Of a stretch of 64,000 nucleotides of DNA, positions 57,550 through 64,000 are shown piece after piece. Under the pieces are notes generated by a model. That model did not search any database. It worked only from the letters and a program-made list of their open reading frames with translations, and was not told where the DNA came from. Made by a program: the position numbers and the translations under genes. Source of the stretch: Gammaproteobacteria bacterium (GTDB taxonomy: Bacteria; Pseudomonadota; Gammaproteobacteria; Pseudomonadales; Pseudohongiellaceae); the NCBI GenBank assembly GCA_002706685.1, contig PALV01000001.1, forward strand, positions 42,087 to 106,086, given 5' to 3'. The stretch's first letter is position 1; each line of letters opens with the position of its first letter.

Positions 57550-58011
57550 TCAGCTGGCTGACCTCAGCATGGTCTGCCATTCAGACTGGGTAACCGGCAT
57601 CACAGAAAGCCTGTTACCTTTTTTGACCAGCGGCAACTCAAGCAGGTCCGGATTGGCCTTTATCTCATCCAGTGGAATTAAGCGCTCAAACCGGCGAACA
57701 AACACAAGATCCACCGCGTCCCAGCGCGGCTTGTCAGCACTGCTTTTTGGGTCGTGGTAGCTGGACTGCGGATCAAACTGCGCCGGATCTGGATACGCCG
57801 CTTTAGCAACGCGCGCTATGCCAGCGACACCGATATGCTTGCAGCTGGAGTGATAGATAAACACCTCATCACCTTCGGACATCTGCCGCAGAAAATTGCG
57901 CGCCTGATAATTACGCACGCCCTCCCAGACAATCGGCTTGTCAGCCTGTGAGGCAAAATCATCAATACTGCACTCATCAGGCTCGGTCTTGACCAGCCAA
58001 TAGCTTTTCAT
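57550..58011 (-). CDS. EVE-domain protein
   Basis: A 153-residue protein that is almost all EVE domain: YWLVKTEPDECSIDDF at the start, VRNYQARNFLRQM, and GDEVFIYHSSC. EVE domains resemble PUA/YTH folds and often bind modified nucleic-acid bases. The reading frame starts with an ATG at 58011. It lies 16 nt downstream of the TauE/SafE gene on the same strand and may share its transcript. Confidence 0.92.
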   Translation of the reverse strand: MKSYWLVKTEPDECSIDDFASQADKPIVWEGVRNYQARNFLRQMSEGDEVFIYHSSCKHIGVAGIARVAKAAYPDPAQFDPQSSYHDPKSSADKPRWDAVDLVFVRRFERLIPLDEIKANPDLLELPLVKKGNRLSVMPVTQSEWQTMLRSAS

Positions 58012-58027
58012 TGTTTAACCTCCTGAT

Positions 58028-58828
58028 CTAGACCAGCACGGTTCTTAGCATCTGCAATGCCAGTAAAATAACCAGCGCTGCAAACAGTTTTTTAAGCGTC
58101 GCCACCGGCAGGCTGTGCGCAAGTCGTACGCCTAAGGGCGCTGTCAGCTGACTGGCCAGGGCCATGACCAGGACTGCCGGCCAGTAAATGAATCCCCAGC
58201 TCAGTTCCGGCAGGCCCGTCACCGACCAGCCGTTGATCAAATAACCCAAGGTGCCTGCCAGCGCAATCGGCAAACCAACGGCTGCCGAGGTGCCAATTGC
58301 CGTCTGGATTCGAGTATTGCACCAGGTCAGAAATGGTACCGTCATGGTACCCCCACCAATCGCCACCAGCGCAGAAATACCACCGATCACACTGCCGACA
58401 CCGGCCAGTGCCGTCGTCCCCGGTAATTGCCGGGAAGGCGGTGGCTTGCGATTCAGGGTCATCTGAACCGCCACGTAGCACATGAAGCAGAAGAAGAAAA
58501 TCGCCAGGGGTCGCGGCGAAAGATAGGCAGCCAAAAATGTTGCAGCAAACGTTCCGACAATGATACCCGGTGCCAGCCCCCGAACTGCAGGCCAGAGCAC
58601 GGCCCCGCGGCTGTGATGGGCACGCAGACTGGCAATTGATGTCGGTATGATGGTCGCCATGGAGGTGCCCAGGGCCAGATGCACAACATAGTCAGACACA
58701 AATCCCTGTTGCGCAAAAAGCACGGTCAGCACCGGCACCATGACGGCGCCACCACCAATTCCGAAAAGCCCTGCAAGCAAACCGGTCACTGCACCCAGCG
58801 CCAGATAGGCCAATAGCCAGCCCAGCAT
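58028..58828 (-). CDS. TauE/SafE-family sulfite or anion exporter
   Basis: A 266-residue membrane protein with about eight helices. The two family repeats carry GLLAGLFGIGGGAVMVPVL and GGISALVAIGGGTMTVPFL, the glycine-rich motif pair of TauE/SafE. The frame also opens at a TTG at 58840; the ATG at 58828 is preferred, but neither has a strong ribosome binding site. The substrate may be sulfite, sulfoacetate or another organosulfur anion. It is divergent from the SRPBCC-ArsR genes, and the palindrome in the gap may affect both. Confidence 0.87.
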   Translation of the reverse strand: MLGWLLAYLALGAVTGLLAGLFGIGGGAVMVPVLTVLFAQQGFVSDYVVHLALGTSMATIIPTSIASLRAHHSRGAVLWPAVRGLAPGIIVGTFAATFLAAYLSPRPLAIFFFCFMCYVAVQMTLNRKPPPSRQLPGTTALAGVGSVIGGISALVAIGGGTMTVPFLTWCNTRIQTAIGTSAAVGLPIALAGTLGYLINGWSVTGLPELSWGFIYWPAVLVMALASQLTAPLGVRLAHSLPVATLKKLFAALVILLALQMLRTVLV

Positions 58829-58931
58829 CGACACACCCAATTAAAAATCACACTCTGCGATTGTAACCGCAGGCCGGGCTGAGCGACACCCGGGGTGCAA
58901 TGAACAATCAGACTTGCAATTTAACCCGCTT

Positions 58932-58955
58932 ATATGCAACCTTAGGGTTGCATAT
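58932..58955. promoter_or_regulatory. Palindromic operator, probably for the ArsR-family regulator
   Basis: A perfect inverted repeat with 10-bp arms, ATATGCAACC and GGTTGCATAT, split by the spacer TTAG. It overlaps a TATTAT -10-like sequence (58953-58958) some 34 nt before the ATG of the SRPBCC gene. A -35-like TTATAT sits 17 nt upstream inside the palindrome. A dimeric ArsR-family protein, encoded as the second gene of this operon, would bind such a site and block RNA polymerase. This is inference from position and symmetry. Confidence 0.6.
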
Positions 58956-58991
58956 TATCCTCATCCATAATTACAAATCAGGATACGAGTA

Positions 58992-59441
58992 ATGAGCAGA
59001 CAGGACACCCTAATCAAAGTTGTTGAGCTGCAGGCTCCACAATCACGAGTCTGGCAGGCACTGACAGACTATCGACAGTTCGGCGAATGGTTTCGCGTTG
59101 ATCTGAATGAACCCTTTGCACCCGGCAGCCGCTCCACGGGCCTGACAACCTATCCCGGTTACGAGGGCTACGAATGGCTGGCGACTATAGAAACCATGGA
59201 ACCAGAGTCACTGTTCTCCTTTCACTGGCACCACGATAACGTTGATGCACACCTGCCACTGGCGCAGCGACCCACCACACGCGTCGAGTTTCGACTGGAA
59301 CCGATCGATGGCGGAACACGTCTGACGATAACAGAATCCGGGTTCGCGGCACTACCAGATGACAGCCGTGACTCAATCATACGCAACAACACGCAGGGCT
59401 GGGATATCCAGGCGGAGCACATCAAAGCTTATGTCAGCTGA
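58992..59441 (+). CDS. SRPBCC/AHSA1-family protein
   Basis: A 149-residue START-like domain protein of the AHSA1 group: VVELQAPQSRVWQALTDYR at the start, VEFRLEPIDGGTRLTI and a C-terminal helix. Such proteins bind lipids or small hydrophobic ligands. AGGA is 8 nt before the ATG. The gene overlaps the ArsR gene by 11 bp, an arrangement seen often, in which the SRPBCC protein and its regulator are coupled. Confidence 0.92.
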   Translation: MSRQDTLIKVVELQAPQSRVWQALTDYRQFGEWFRVDLNEPFAPGSRSTGLTTYPGYEGYEWLATIETMEPESLFSFHWHHDNVDAHLPLAQRPTTRVEFRLEPIDGGTRLTITESGFAALPDDSRDSIIRNNTQGWDIQAEHIKAYVS

Positions 59442-59772
59442 CCCGACTGCACCGCTTTTGCCTGGCGACGCCGTGCCACTGTTTGCTGCCCTCGGGGACT
59501 CGACCAGGCTGAGCCTGCTTAGCCGGTTGCAGGATGGTCAAGCCCATGCAATTGTTGAATTAACTCAGGGCAGCGGCCTGACACGACAGGCAGTTACGAA
59601 ACACCTGCGAGTACTCGAACGCGCCAGACTGGTAATCAGTCAGCGCGAAGGTCGCGAGACTCGTTACGTGTTCGATGCGACCGGACTGAATGCAGCCAGA
59701 TCCTATCTGGAAACGGCCTCAATGCAGTGGGATCAGGCGATTGAAAGACTGCGAGCATTTGTGGAAAACTGA
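59431..59772 (+). CDS. ArsR-family helix-turn-helix regulator
   Basis: A 113-residue winged-helix repressor of the ArsR type: ALGDSTRLSLLSRL, recognition helix GLTRQAVTKHLRVLERARLV, and the wing REGRETRYVFDA. It lacks the classical metal-binding Cys pair, so the signal is probably not a metal. The frame opens earlier, but the ATG at 59431 is inside the end of the SRPBCC gene and gives the normal N-terminus. It probably controls its own operon through the palindrome at 58932. Confidence 0.92.
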   Translation: MSADPTAPLLPGDAVPLFAALGDSTRLSLLSRLQDGQAHAIVELTQGSGLTRQAVTKHLRVLERARLVISQREGRETRYVFDATGLNAARSYLETASMQWDQAIERLRAFVEN

Positions 59773-59792
59773 AGCATACTCGGCATCAAAAC

Positions 59793-59816
59793 AAAAGGGG
59801 CCACAAGGCCCCTTTT
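59793..59816. terminator. Bidirectional Rho-independent terminator
   Basis: AAAAGGGGCC (59793-59802) pairs with GGCCCCTTTT (59807-59816) around an ACAA loop. With the A and T runs it works on both strands: it ends the SRPBCC-ArsR operon and also the convergent RTX gene. Confidence 0.9.
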
Positions 59817-59851
59817 GATTAGCATAGATATGCCGGGACTGCCGACCCGAC

Positions 59852-62800
59852 TCAGTACATACCCGCCAGATCCAGCGCCTGCACCTGCTGAGCCGTCAGT
59901 TGCACGGTGTGATCCCCGAGTTCGTAATCAATACCTGCTTGCAGATCTGCAATCGTATCGCTCAGGTCATAGTAGTTACCACCCACTTTCAGCAGCTCAA
60001 TATCGATCAGTGTGTCGGTTTCGCCACTGAGCTTTCGAGTCAGCACCAGTTGCTGCTGGTCGTTCTCGCCCAGCTGCACGCTCAACCAGAAGTCCTGCAG
60101 GCCACCGGTAAACACTGCAACATCAGTGCCTTCACCACCATCAAGAAGATCATTGCCATCGCCGCCGACAAGACGGTCGTTGCCAAGGCCACCACGCAGA
60201 ATGTCATTGCCGCTATTGGCTGACCAGCCAGCCTCACTGCTTTGATAATCAGCAATAAGTACCAGGTCACCCTCATCATTGGCCAGTAGCTGCTTAGCTT
60301 CCTGTGACCTGGCCAGGAACAGCATGGCCTCGCCCCAGCTACCGCCAGCGTTGAGGAAGCTTACCCCTTCCCCTATCAGCGCGGCGCTGGCATTGCCTTC
60401 GCCCCACACAGCTTCGATCAGCATTTCCACCTGCAACTCCAGCACCTGCGGCAGCGGCCCTTTTGTGGCGAAGAAGTGATCAACTGCGGCCTGGGCCAGT
60501 CCCATCTCGGTGATTTCGATGCCTACAAAGTGATTGAAGTCCATCAATGGGGCCATCTCACCGGTCGCCGCCCGGTACAGCGTCGCGACCAGCTCCAGTC
60601 GCTCTGGATCAGCGTAGCTAAAGGCCAGCCGGTTATCACTGTCGATACCGCTGTCGCCATGAGTCCACCAGGGACCTACGCGAACCAGTTCGGCGTTGTC
60701 AGACGCGATTGCCTCGGTGGCTGTGAAGCGGCTGTAGAGCTGTCCATCTTTCAGGCTGTAGCGCCATGTACCAGCATCACTTGACCCGCCCTGCAATACA
60801 TCGTTACCCGTCCCACCTTCCAGCGTGTCATTGCCCACACCACCGACGATCCAGTCATTGCCGCTCTCACCGTACAGGCGGTCATCACCATCGCGTGAGC
60901 CAACCAGGTCATCACCTGCGCCGCCACGCAGCACGTCATCATCTTCGCCCAGTACAATGATCTGGCTGCCACTGTCGCCACTGACCACCTGGCTGCCACT
61001 GCCGCCGGTCATACGCACATTACCGATGACCGCTGCGAACTGAACGTTGTCCAGATTTATAACCGTGCCAGATGGCAGGTTTCGCGTATCAATAACCAGG
61101 GCAATCGGCGGTGTACCGGCTGCAGGCGCTGGTGCACTGACCGTTATCGCGTTACCGGGCGCAGCCGTGGTGCCTTGCGGTACAGTCGGCACAATGGTTC
61201 GCACGATCAGTGATTCCGGGTCCGGCAGGTCGCTCAGGAAGCCACTGCCAGAGCCAGTCAGTTCCTGCTGATCACTCTGTTGCTCAGGAGTGCTGGTGCG
61301 CGCGCGAATTGCCTGAATAAGTCCATCGGGCCCGCCATTGCTGTTGCCACCCGTGCCGGACGGGCCTTCGATGCGCATTCCCACCCCCGTTGGTATGCCC
61401 ACAGACAGAAGGTTCTGGCCGTTGTTGACGACAACCGGCACGTTCGCCAGGTTCTGGTCCCCGACTTCCTCATCGCGGTTGTCACCCACTATGTCGATCT
61501 CGGTCACCGTCACCGGCGTGCCGTCTGGTGCTGTACCCTGATCCTGCTTGACGTTGGCACCATCAACGGTATCACCTTGCACCGGCGGGAAAATTACGCC
61601 ATCCGTCGGTCCACTGGCGACAGTTTCGAGAGTACCTCCCAGATCGGTATAGCTGATCGAAACAGATATCTTCTTGTCCAGCTGATCGGCAGACAGGATG
61701 AAAGTTGAACCAGTTGCATTGGCAATATTGGCACCATCGGCTTTCCACTGATAGTTAAATGTGCCCAGCCCGTCGACATCAGCAATATCCTGCGTGATGC
61801 GCAGGGTTTCGCCCACCATTGCCTGGCCGGTGATGGTCGCAGTGCCGGTGGGAGCATCATTGACCGGCGTGACAACAATGCTCGCGGTCGCGCTGTTGGT
61901 CGACACTGAGGTCGCTGCACCTGTGGTGCCAGCATCCAGCGTGGAGCCGGCACTGCCTGAAGTCTTGTCCCATGCATGATAGGTCAGGGTCGCCGTTTCC
62001 CCGCGCTCGGCATCAGGTACGTAACGAAGCTGCGTGGTGCTGTCCAGTGCCAGCGCTGCGCTTGTGCCAGCATCACTGATCGCTGTCCAGGTCTTCCCTG
62101 TTGTCGAGTATTGCCAACTACCTCGACCCGCAACATCGGTAATCACCAGACCACTGACGGCACCGGTATCAACATCGGCATAACCTGCGTTGGTCAACAG
62201 GGTCGCTACTGTCACCGTAGCGCTGCCACTGGCATCTTCATTGATACCAGCCATCGTGTAGGTCGTGCCCGCACTCAGAGTTGGAGCATCGTTGACCGAA
62301 CTGACTGTGATGTCCAGCTGTGATGTAGCGGTGGATATCGACGTGCTACCACCATTGGTCTGAGTGGAAATTGTGCCCTTGGTGGCACCACTGCTGGCTG
62401 TGCCAGAATCGCCGTCCCAGCCGTGAAGATTCAGCAGGGGATTGTTCGTTTCGCCGTTTTTGCTGTCAGGCACATAACGGATCTGGGCAGAATTATCGAG
62501 CAGCACGGCAGCCGAGGAACTGACTGCTCCCAGGTTGTGCCAGTTGGCACCACTGTCGGTGGAATACTGCCAGTCACCATTGCCTTCAGCCCCATCAATT
62601 GCGACGCCACCAGCGCTACGTTCAACATCCGCGTATCCCAGTGTCGTCAGCAAATCACTGATCGTTTGTGCGGCACTTGCGGTATTTTCATCAACCGCCG
62701 CCAAAGACACACTGGTGCTGTTGATGGTTGGCGCATCATTTACGGCATTAACGCTAACAGCGGCTGTGTCTGTAGCAGCTGAAAATGCGCTCGTACCACC

Positions 62801-64000
62801 GTTGGTGTCGGTGCTGGCGGTTGCGCCATTACTGCCACTGCTCTGATCCCAGCTGCGGAAGGTAATTGCATCATTCACCGTACCGTTCACATTGGCGGCG
62901 GGCTGCCAGAACACGCGGGCATTGGCATCAAGCAACAGTGCATTGGCGTCGCTGAGGCTCGGGGCCTGAGTCCAGCTTGTGCCGTTGTTGGTCGAGAACC
63001 ACAAGGTGCCGCTGCTTGTAGCGGCACTGGTGATGGCAATACCTTTAACCGCGCCGGTATCCACATCTGAAGAGCCACCAGTCAGAGCAGACACCAGGGT
63101 GCTGCCTGCTGTGCTGCCATTTGTGGGCGCAGCCAGATCTTCGTCTACCGTGGCAAGCGTCGGCGCCGGTGCGTGGCCCGCATCCAGCACTGGCGCGTCA
63201 TTGACCGAGCTCACCGCAATGGTCGTCGTAACCGTGTTGGCCGAGAATGCACTGCTGCCGCCATGAGTACTGGTGTCAGCAGTGCCTTTGGTGGCGCCAT
63301 TTGTGGCTGTGCCGGAGGTCCCATCCCAGGCATACAGACTCAGCTGGGCACCGGTTTCGCCGTTCTGGCTGTCGGGCACATAACGGATCTGTGAGTCGGC
63401 GTTCAGCAGCAGAGACGCTGCGTTGCTGACCGTACCCATTGCGTGCCAGTTGGCACCATTGTCAGTGGAGTACTGCCAGGTGCCATTGCCAGCCGTGCTG
63501 TTGATGGCCACGCCACCAGTTGCACCTTCCACATCAGCGTAGCCCAGATCGCTCAGCAGCTCGCTGACGGTCTTGCCCGTGCTGGTCGTGTCTTCATTGA
63601 TGCCCGTTAGTGCCAGCGGACCGGCGTTGATGGTGGGTGCATCGTTGACGGCATTGACGGTCACCGCCGCCATGTCGGTGTTGCTGGAGTAGGCGCTGGT
63701 CGCGTTAATAGTGCCCAGGTCCTCATAGTCACCACTGCCTTCACCGTTTGTCAGATCCCAGGCGCGGAAGGTCAGTGCATCGACCACCTCGCCGTTCACG
63801 TTGCTGTTCGGTTGCCAGTACAGCAGATCATCACTGTCCAAATGCAGCGCCTTGCTGTCACTGACATCGGTGGCCACTGCTGTCCAGCTGGTGCCGTCAT
63901 TGGTGGAGAAATACAGCGTACCCTGCTTGCTGTTGATCGCCGTGATGGCAATGCCTTTGCTGCTGTTTGCATCCACATCGCTGACACCACCGGTCAAGGC
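59852..64000 (-). CDS. Giant RTX/cadherin-like repeat protein, C-terminal part
   Basis: The last 1,380 or so residues of a larger protein; the frame is open at the right window edge (the 5' end is outside). N-terminal to C-terminal: five tandem modules of about 145-154 residues, each closing in VNDAP; a linker rich in Gly, Thr and Pro; a nonapeptide RTX block (GGAGDDLVG, GGVGNDTLEGG and others); a DUF4214-like helical region (LYRAATGEMAP onwards); a second RTX block (GGLGNDRLVGGDGNDLLDGG); and a C-terminal aromatic end. RTX blocks bind Ca2+ and the C-terminus is the usual type I secretion signal. It is likely a large secreted adhesin or surface protein. No secretion genes are in the window. 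Confidence 0.9.
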   Translation of the reverse strand, partial: ALTGGVSDVDANSSKGIAITAINSKQGTLYFSTNDGTSWTAVATDVSDSKALHLDSDDLLYWQPNSNVNGEVVDALTFRAWDLTNGEGSGDYEDLGTINATSAYSSNTDMAAVTVNAVNDAPTINAGPLALTGINEDTTSTGKTVSELLSDLGYADVEGATGGVAINSTAGNGTWQYSTDNGANWHAMGTVSNAASLLLNADSQIRYVPDSQNGETGAQLSLYAWDGTSGTATNGATKGTADTSTHGGSSAFSANTVTTTIAVSSVNDAPVLDAGHAPAPTLATVDEDLAAPTNGSTAGSTLVSALTGGSSDVDTGAVKGIAITSAATSSGTLWFSTNNGTSWTQAPSLSDANALLLDANARVFWQPAANVNGTVNDAITFRSWDQSSGSNGATASTDTNGGTSAFSAATDTAAVSVNAVNDAPTINSTSVSLAAVDENTASAAQTISDLLTTLGYADVERSAGGVAIDGAEGNGDWQYSTDSGANWHNLGAVSSSAAVLLDNSAQIRYVPDSKNGETNNPLLNLHGWDGDSGTASSGATKGTISTQTNGGSTSISTATSQLDITVSSVNDAPTLSAGTTYTMAGINEDASGSATVTVATLLTNAGYADVDTGAVSGLVITDVAGRGSWQYSTTGKTWTAISDAGTSAALALDSTTQLRYVPDAERGETATLTYHAWDKTSGSAGSTLDAGTTGAATSVSTNSATASIVVTPVNDAPTGTATITGQAMVGETLRITQDIADVDGLGTFNYQWKADGANIANATGSTFILSADQLDKKISVSISYTDLGGTLETVASGPTDGVIFPPVQGDTVDGANVKQDQGTAPDGTPVTVTEIDIVGDNRDEEVGDQNLANVPVVVNNGQNLLSVGIPTGVGMRIEGPSGTGGNSNGGPDGLIQAIRARTSTPEQQSDQQELTGSGSGFLSDLPDPESLIVRTIVPTVPQGTTAAPGNAITVSAPAPAAGTPPIALVIDTRNLPSGTVINLDNVQFAAVIGNVRMTGGSGSQVVSGDSGSQIIVLGEDDDVLRGGAGDDLVGSRDGDDRLYGESGNDWIVGGVGNDTLEGGTGNDVLQGGSSDAGTWRYSLKDGQLYSRFTATEAIASDNAELVRVGPWWTHGDSGIDSDNRLAFSYADPERLELVATLYRAATGEMAPLMDFNHFVGIEITEMGLAQAAVDHFFATKGPLPQVLELQVEMLIEAVWGEGNASAALIGEGVSFLNAGGSWGEAMLFLARSQEAKQLLANDEGDLVLIADYQSSEAGWSANSGNDILRGGLGNDRLVGGDGNDLLDGGEGTDVAVFTGGLQDFWLSVQLGENDQQQLVLTRKLSGETDTLIDIELLKVGGNYYDLSDTIADLQAGIDYELGDHTVQLTAQQVQALDLAGMY
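60127..60212 (-). repeat. Second RTX nonapeptide block
   Basis: Three further nonapeptides (GNDILRGG, GNDRLVGG and GNDLLDGG), after the DUF4214-like region and near the C-terminus of the giant RTX protein. Confidence 0.8.
60784..60955 (-). repeat. First RTX nonapeptide block
   Basis: About six G-G-x-G-x-D-type nonapeptides are encoded in a row (GGAGDDLVG, GESGNDWIVGG, GGVGNDTLEGG, GGTGNDVLQGG), each a calcium-binding half turn of a beta-roll. The block lies inside the giant RTX gene, before the DUF4214-like region. Confidence 0.85.
61850..64000 (-). repeat. Tandem 430-460 bp repeats in the RTX gene
   Basis: The VNDAP-coding sequence recurs at 63635, 63191, 62729, 62282 and 61850, spacings of 444, 462, 447 and 432 bp. 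Modules alternate between two types: one with GYADVEGATGGVAIN and QYSTDNGANWHAMG, one with DVDTGAVKGIAIT and FSTNNGTSWTQAPS. The read order is B (partial), A, B, A, A-like. Confidence 0.85.

Noticed and set aside
1..64000. tRNA, rRNA, CRISPR, prophage or transposase genes
   Set aside because: I looked for clover-leaf, repeat-spacer and integrase or transposase patterns on both strands and found none.

Overview
The window reads as a chromosomal segment of a free-living, probably marine or aquatic, gammaproteobacterium. This is an inference from gene content: biosynthetic SpeA and SpeB, PutA, DadA with an Lrp-type regulator, TonB and RND envelope systems, a TAXI-type TRAP transporter, MoxR/DUF58/TgpA genes, a PQQ-type dehydrogenase and a giant RTX protein. 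Moderately GC-rich codon use and tight gene packing agree, but the genus cannot be fixed from the sequence. I see no rRNA, tRNA, CRISPR array, phage or insertion sequence.

Layout. 1-2414: the end of an RND/MMPL exporter, a LolA-like periplasmic protein and a DUF1302-like barrel, a lipid-type export set. 2439-4699: a dicarboxylate/amino-acid symporter and ferredoxin-NADP reductase. 4819-13854: a compact run of an M16 metalloprotease lipoprotein, an ABC-2 exporter pair, a PDZ lipoprotein and two secreted FG-GAP propeller proteins. The last five genes are linked by 4-nt ATGA overlaps. A small membrane protein follows. 14190-19035: two SLC13-type transporters with RCK_C domains flank a secreted NIPSNAP protein. 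19285-20490: two lipoproteins, one FlgO-like. 20535-23602: a TAXI-TRAP pair. 23647-30837: a TM2-like protein, DUF58, a TgpA-like transglutaminase, MoxR ATPase and a helical-repeat protein, followed by an MFS efflux gene.

32058-32779 is the only long gene-free stretch and holds the most unusual signal. Two divergent elements of about 175 bp lie in opposite orientations. They fold the same way, share conserved loop blocks and differ by compensatory changes in the stems, as expected of a structured RNA or a folded single-stranded DNA. A further inverted repeat lies between them, and pieces of the conserved motif recur nearby.

32780-41148: Na/Pi cotransporter, CopCD, beta-carbonic anhydrase and an RND efflux pair (adaptor and pump). 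41493-45145: agmatinase, arginine decarboxylase and a 2OG-Fe(II) oxygenase, a putrescine-synthesis operon with an added oxygenase. 45265-50930: quinoprotein, TonB receptor plus REC-EAL regulator, YqaA. 50943-54762: PutA with a class II aldolase. 54885-57493: a lipoprotein, an Lrp-family regulator and divergent DadA. 57550-59772: EVE protein, TauE/SafE permease, and an SRPBCC-ArsR pair with a clear palindrome in its promoter. 59852-64000: the C-terminal part of a giant repeat protein that runs off the window, with alternating domains, a DUF4214-like region and RTX calcium-binding repeats.
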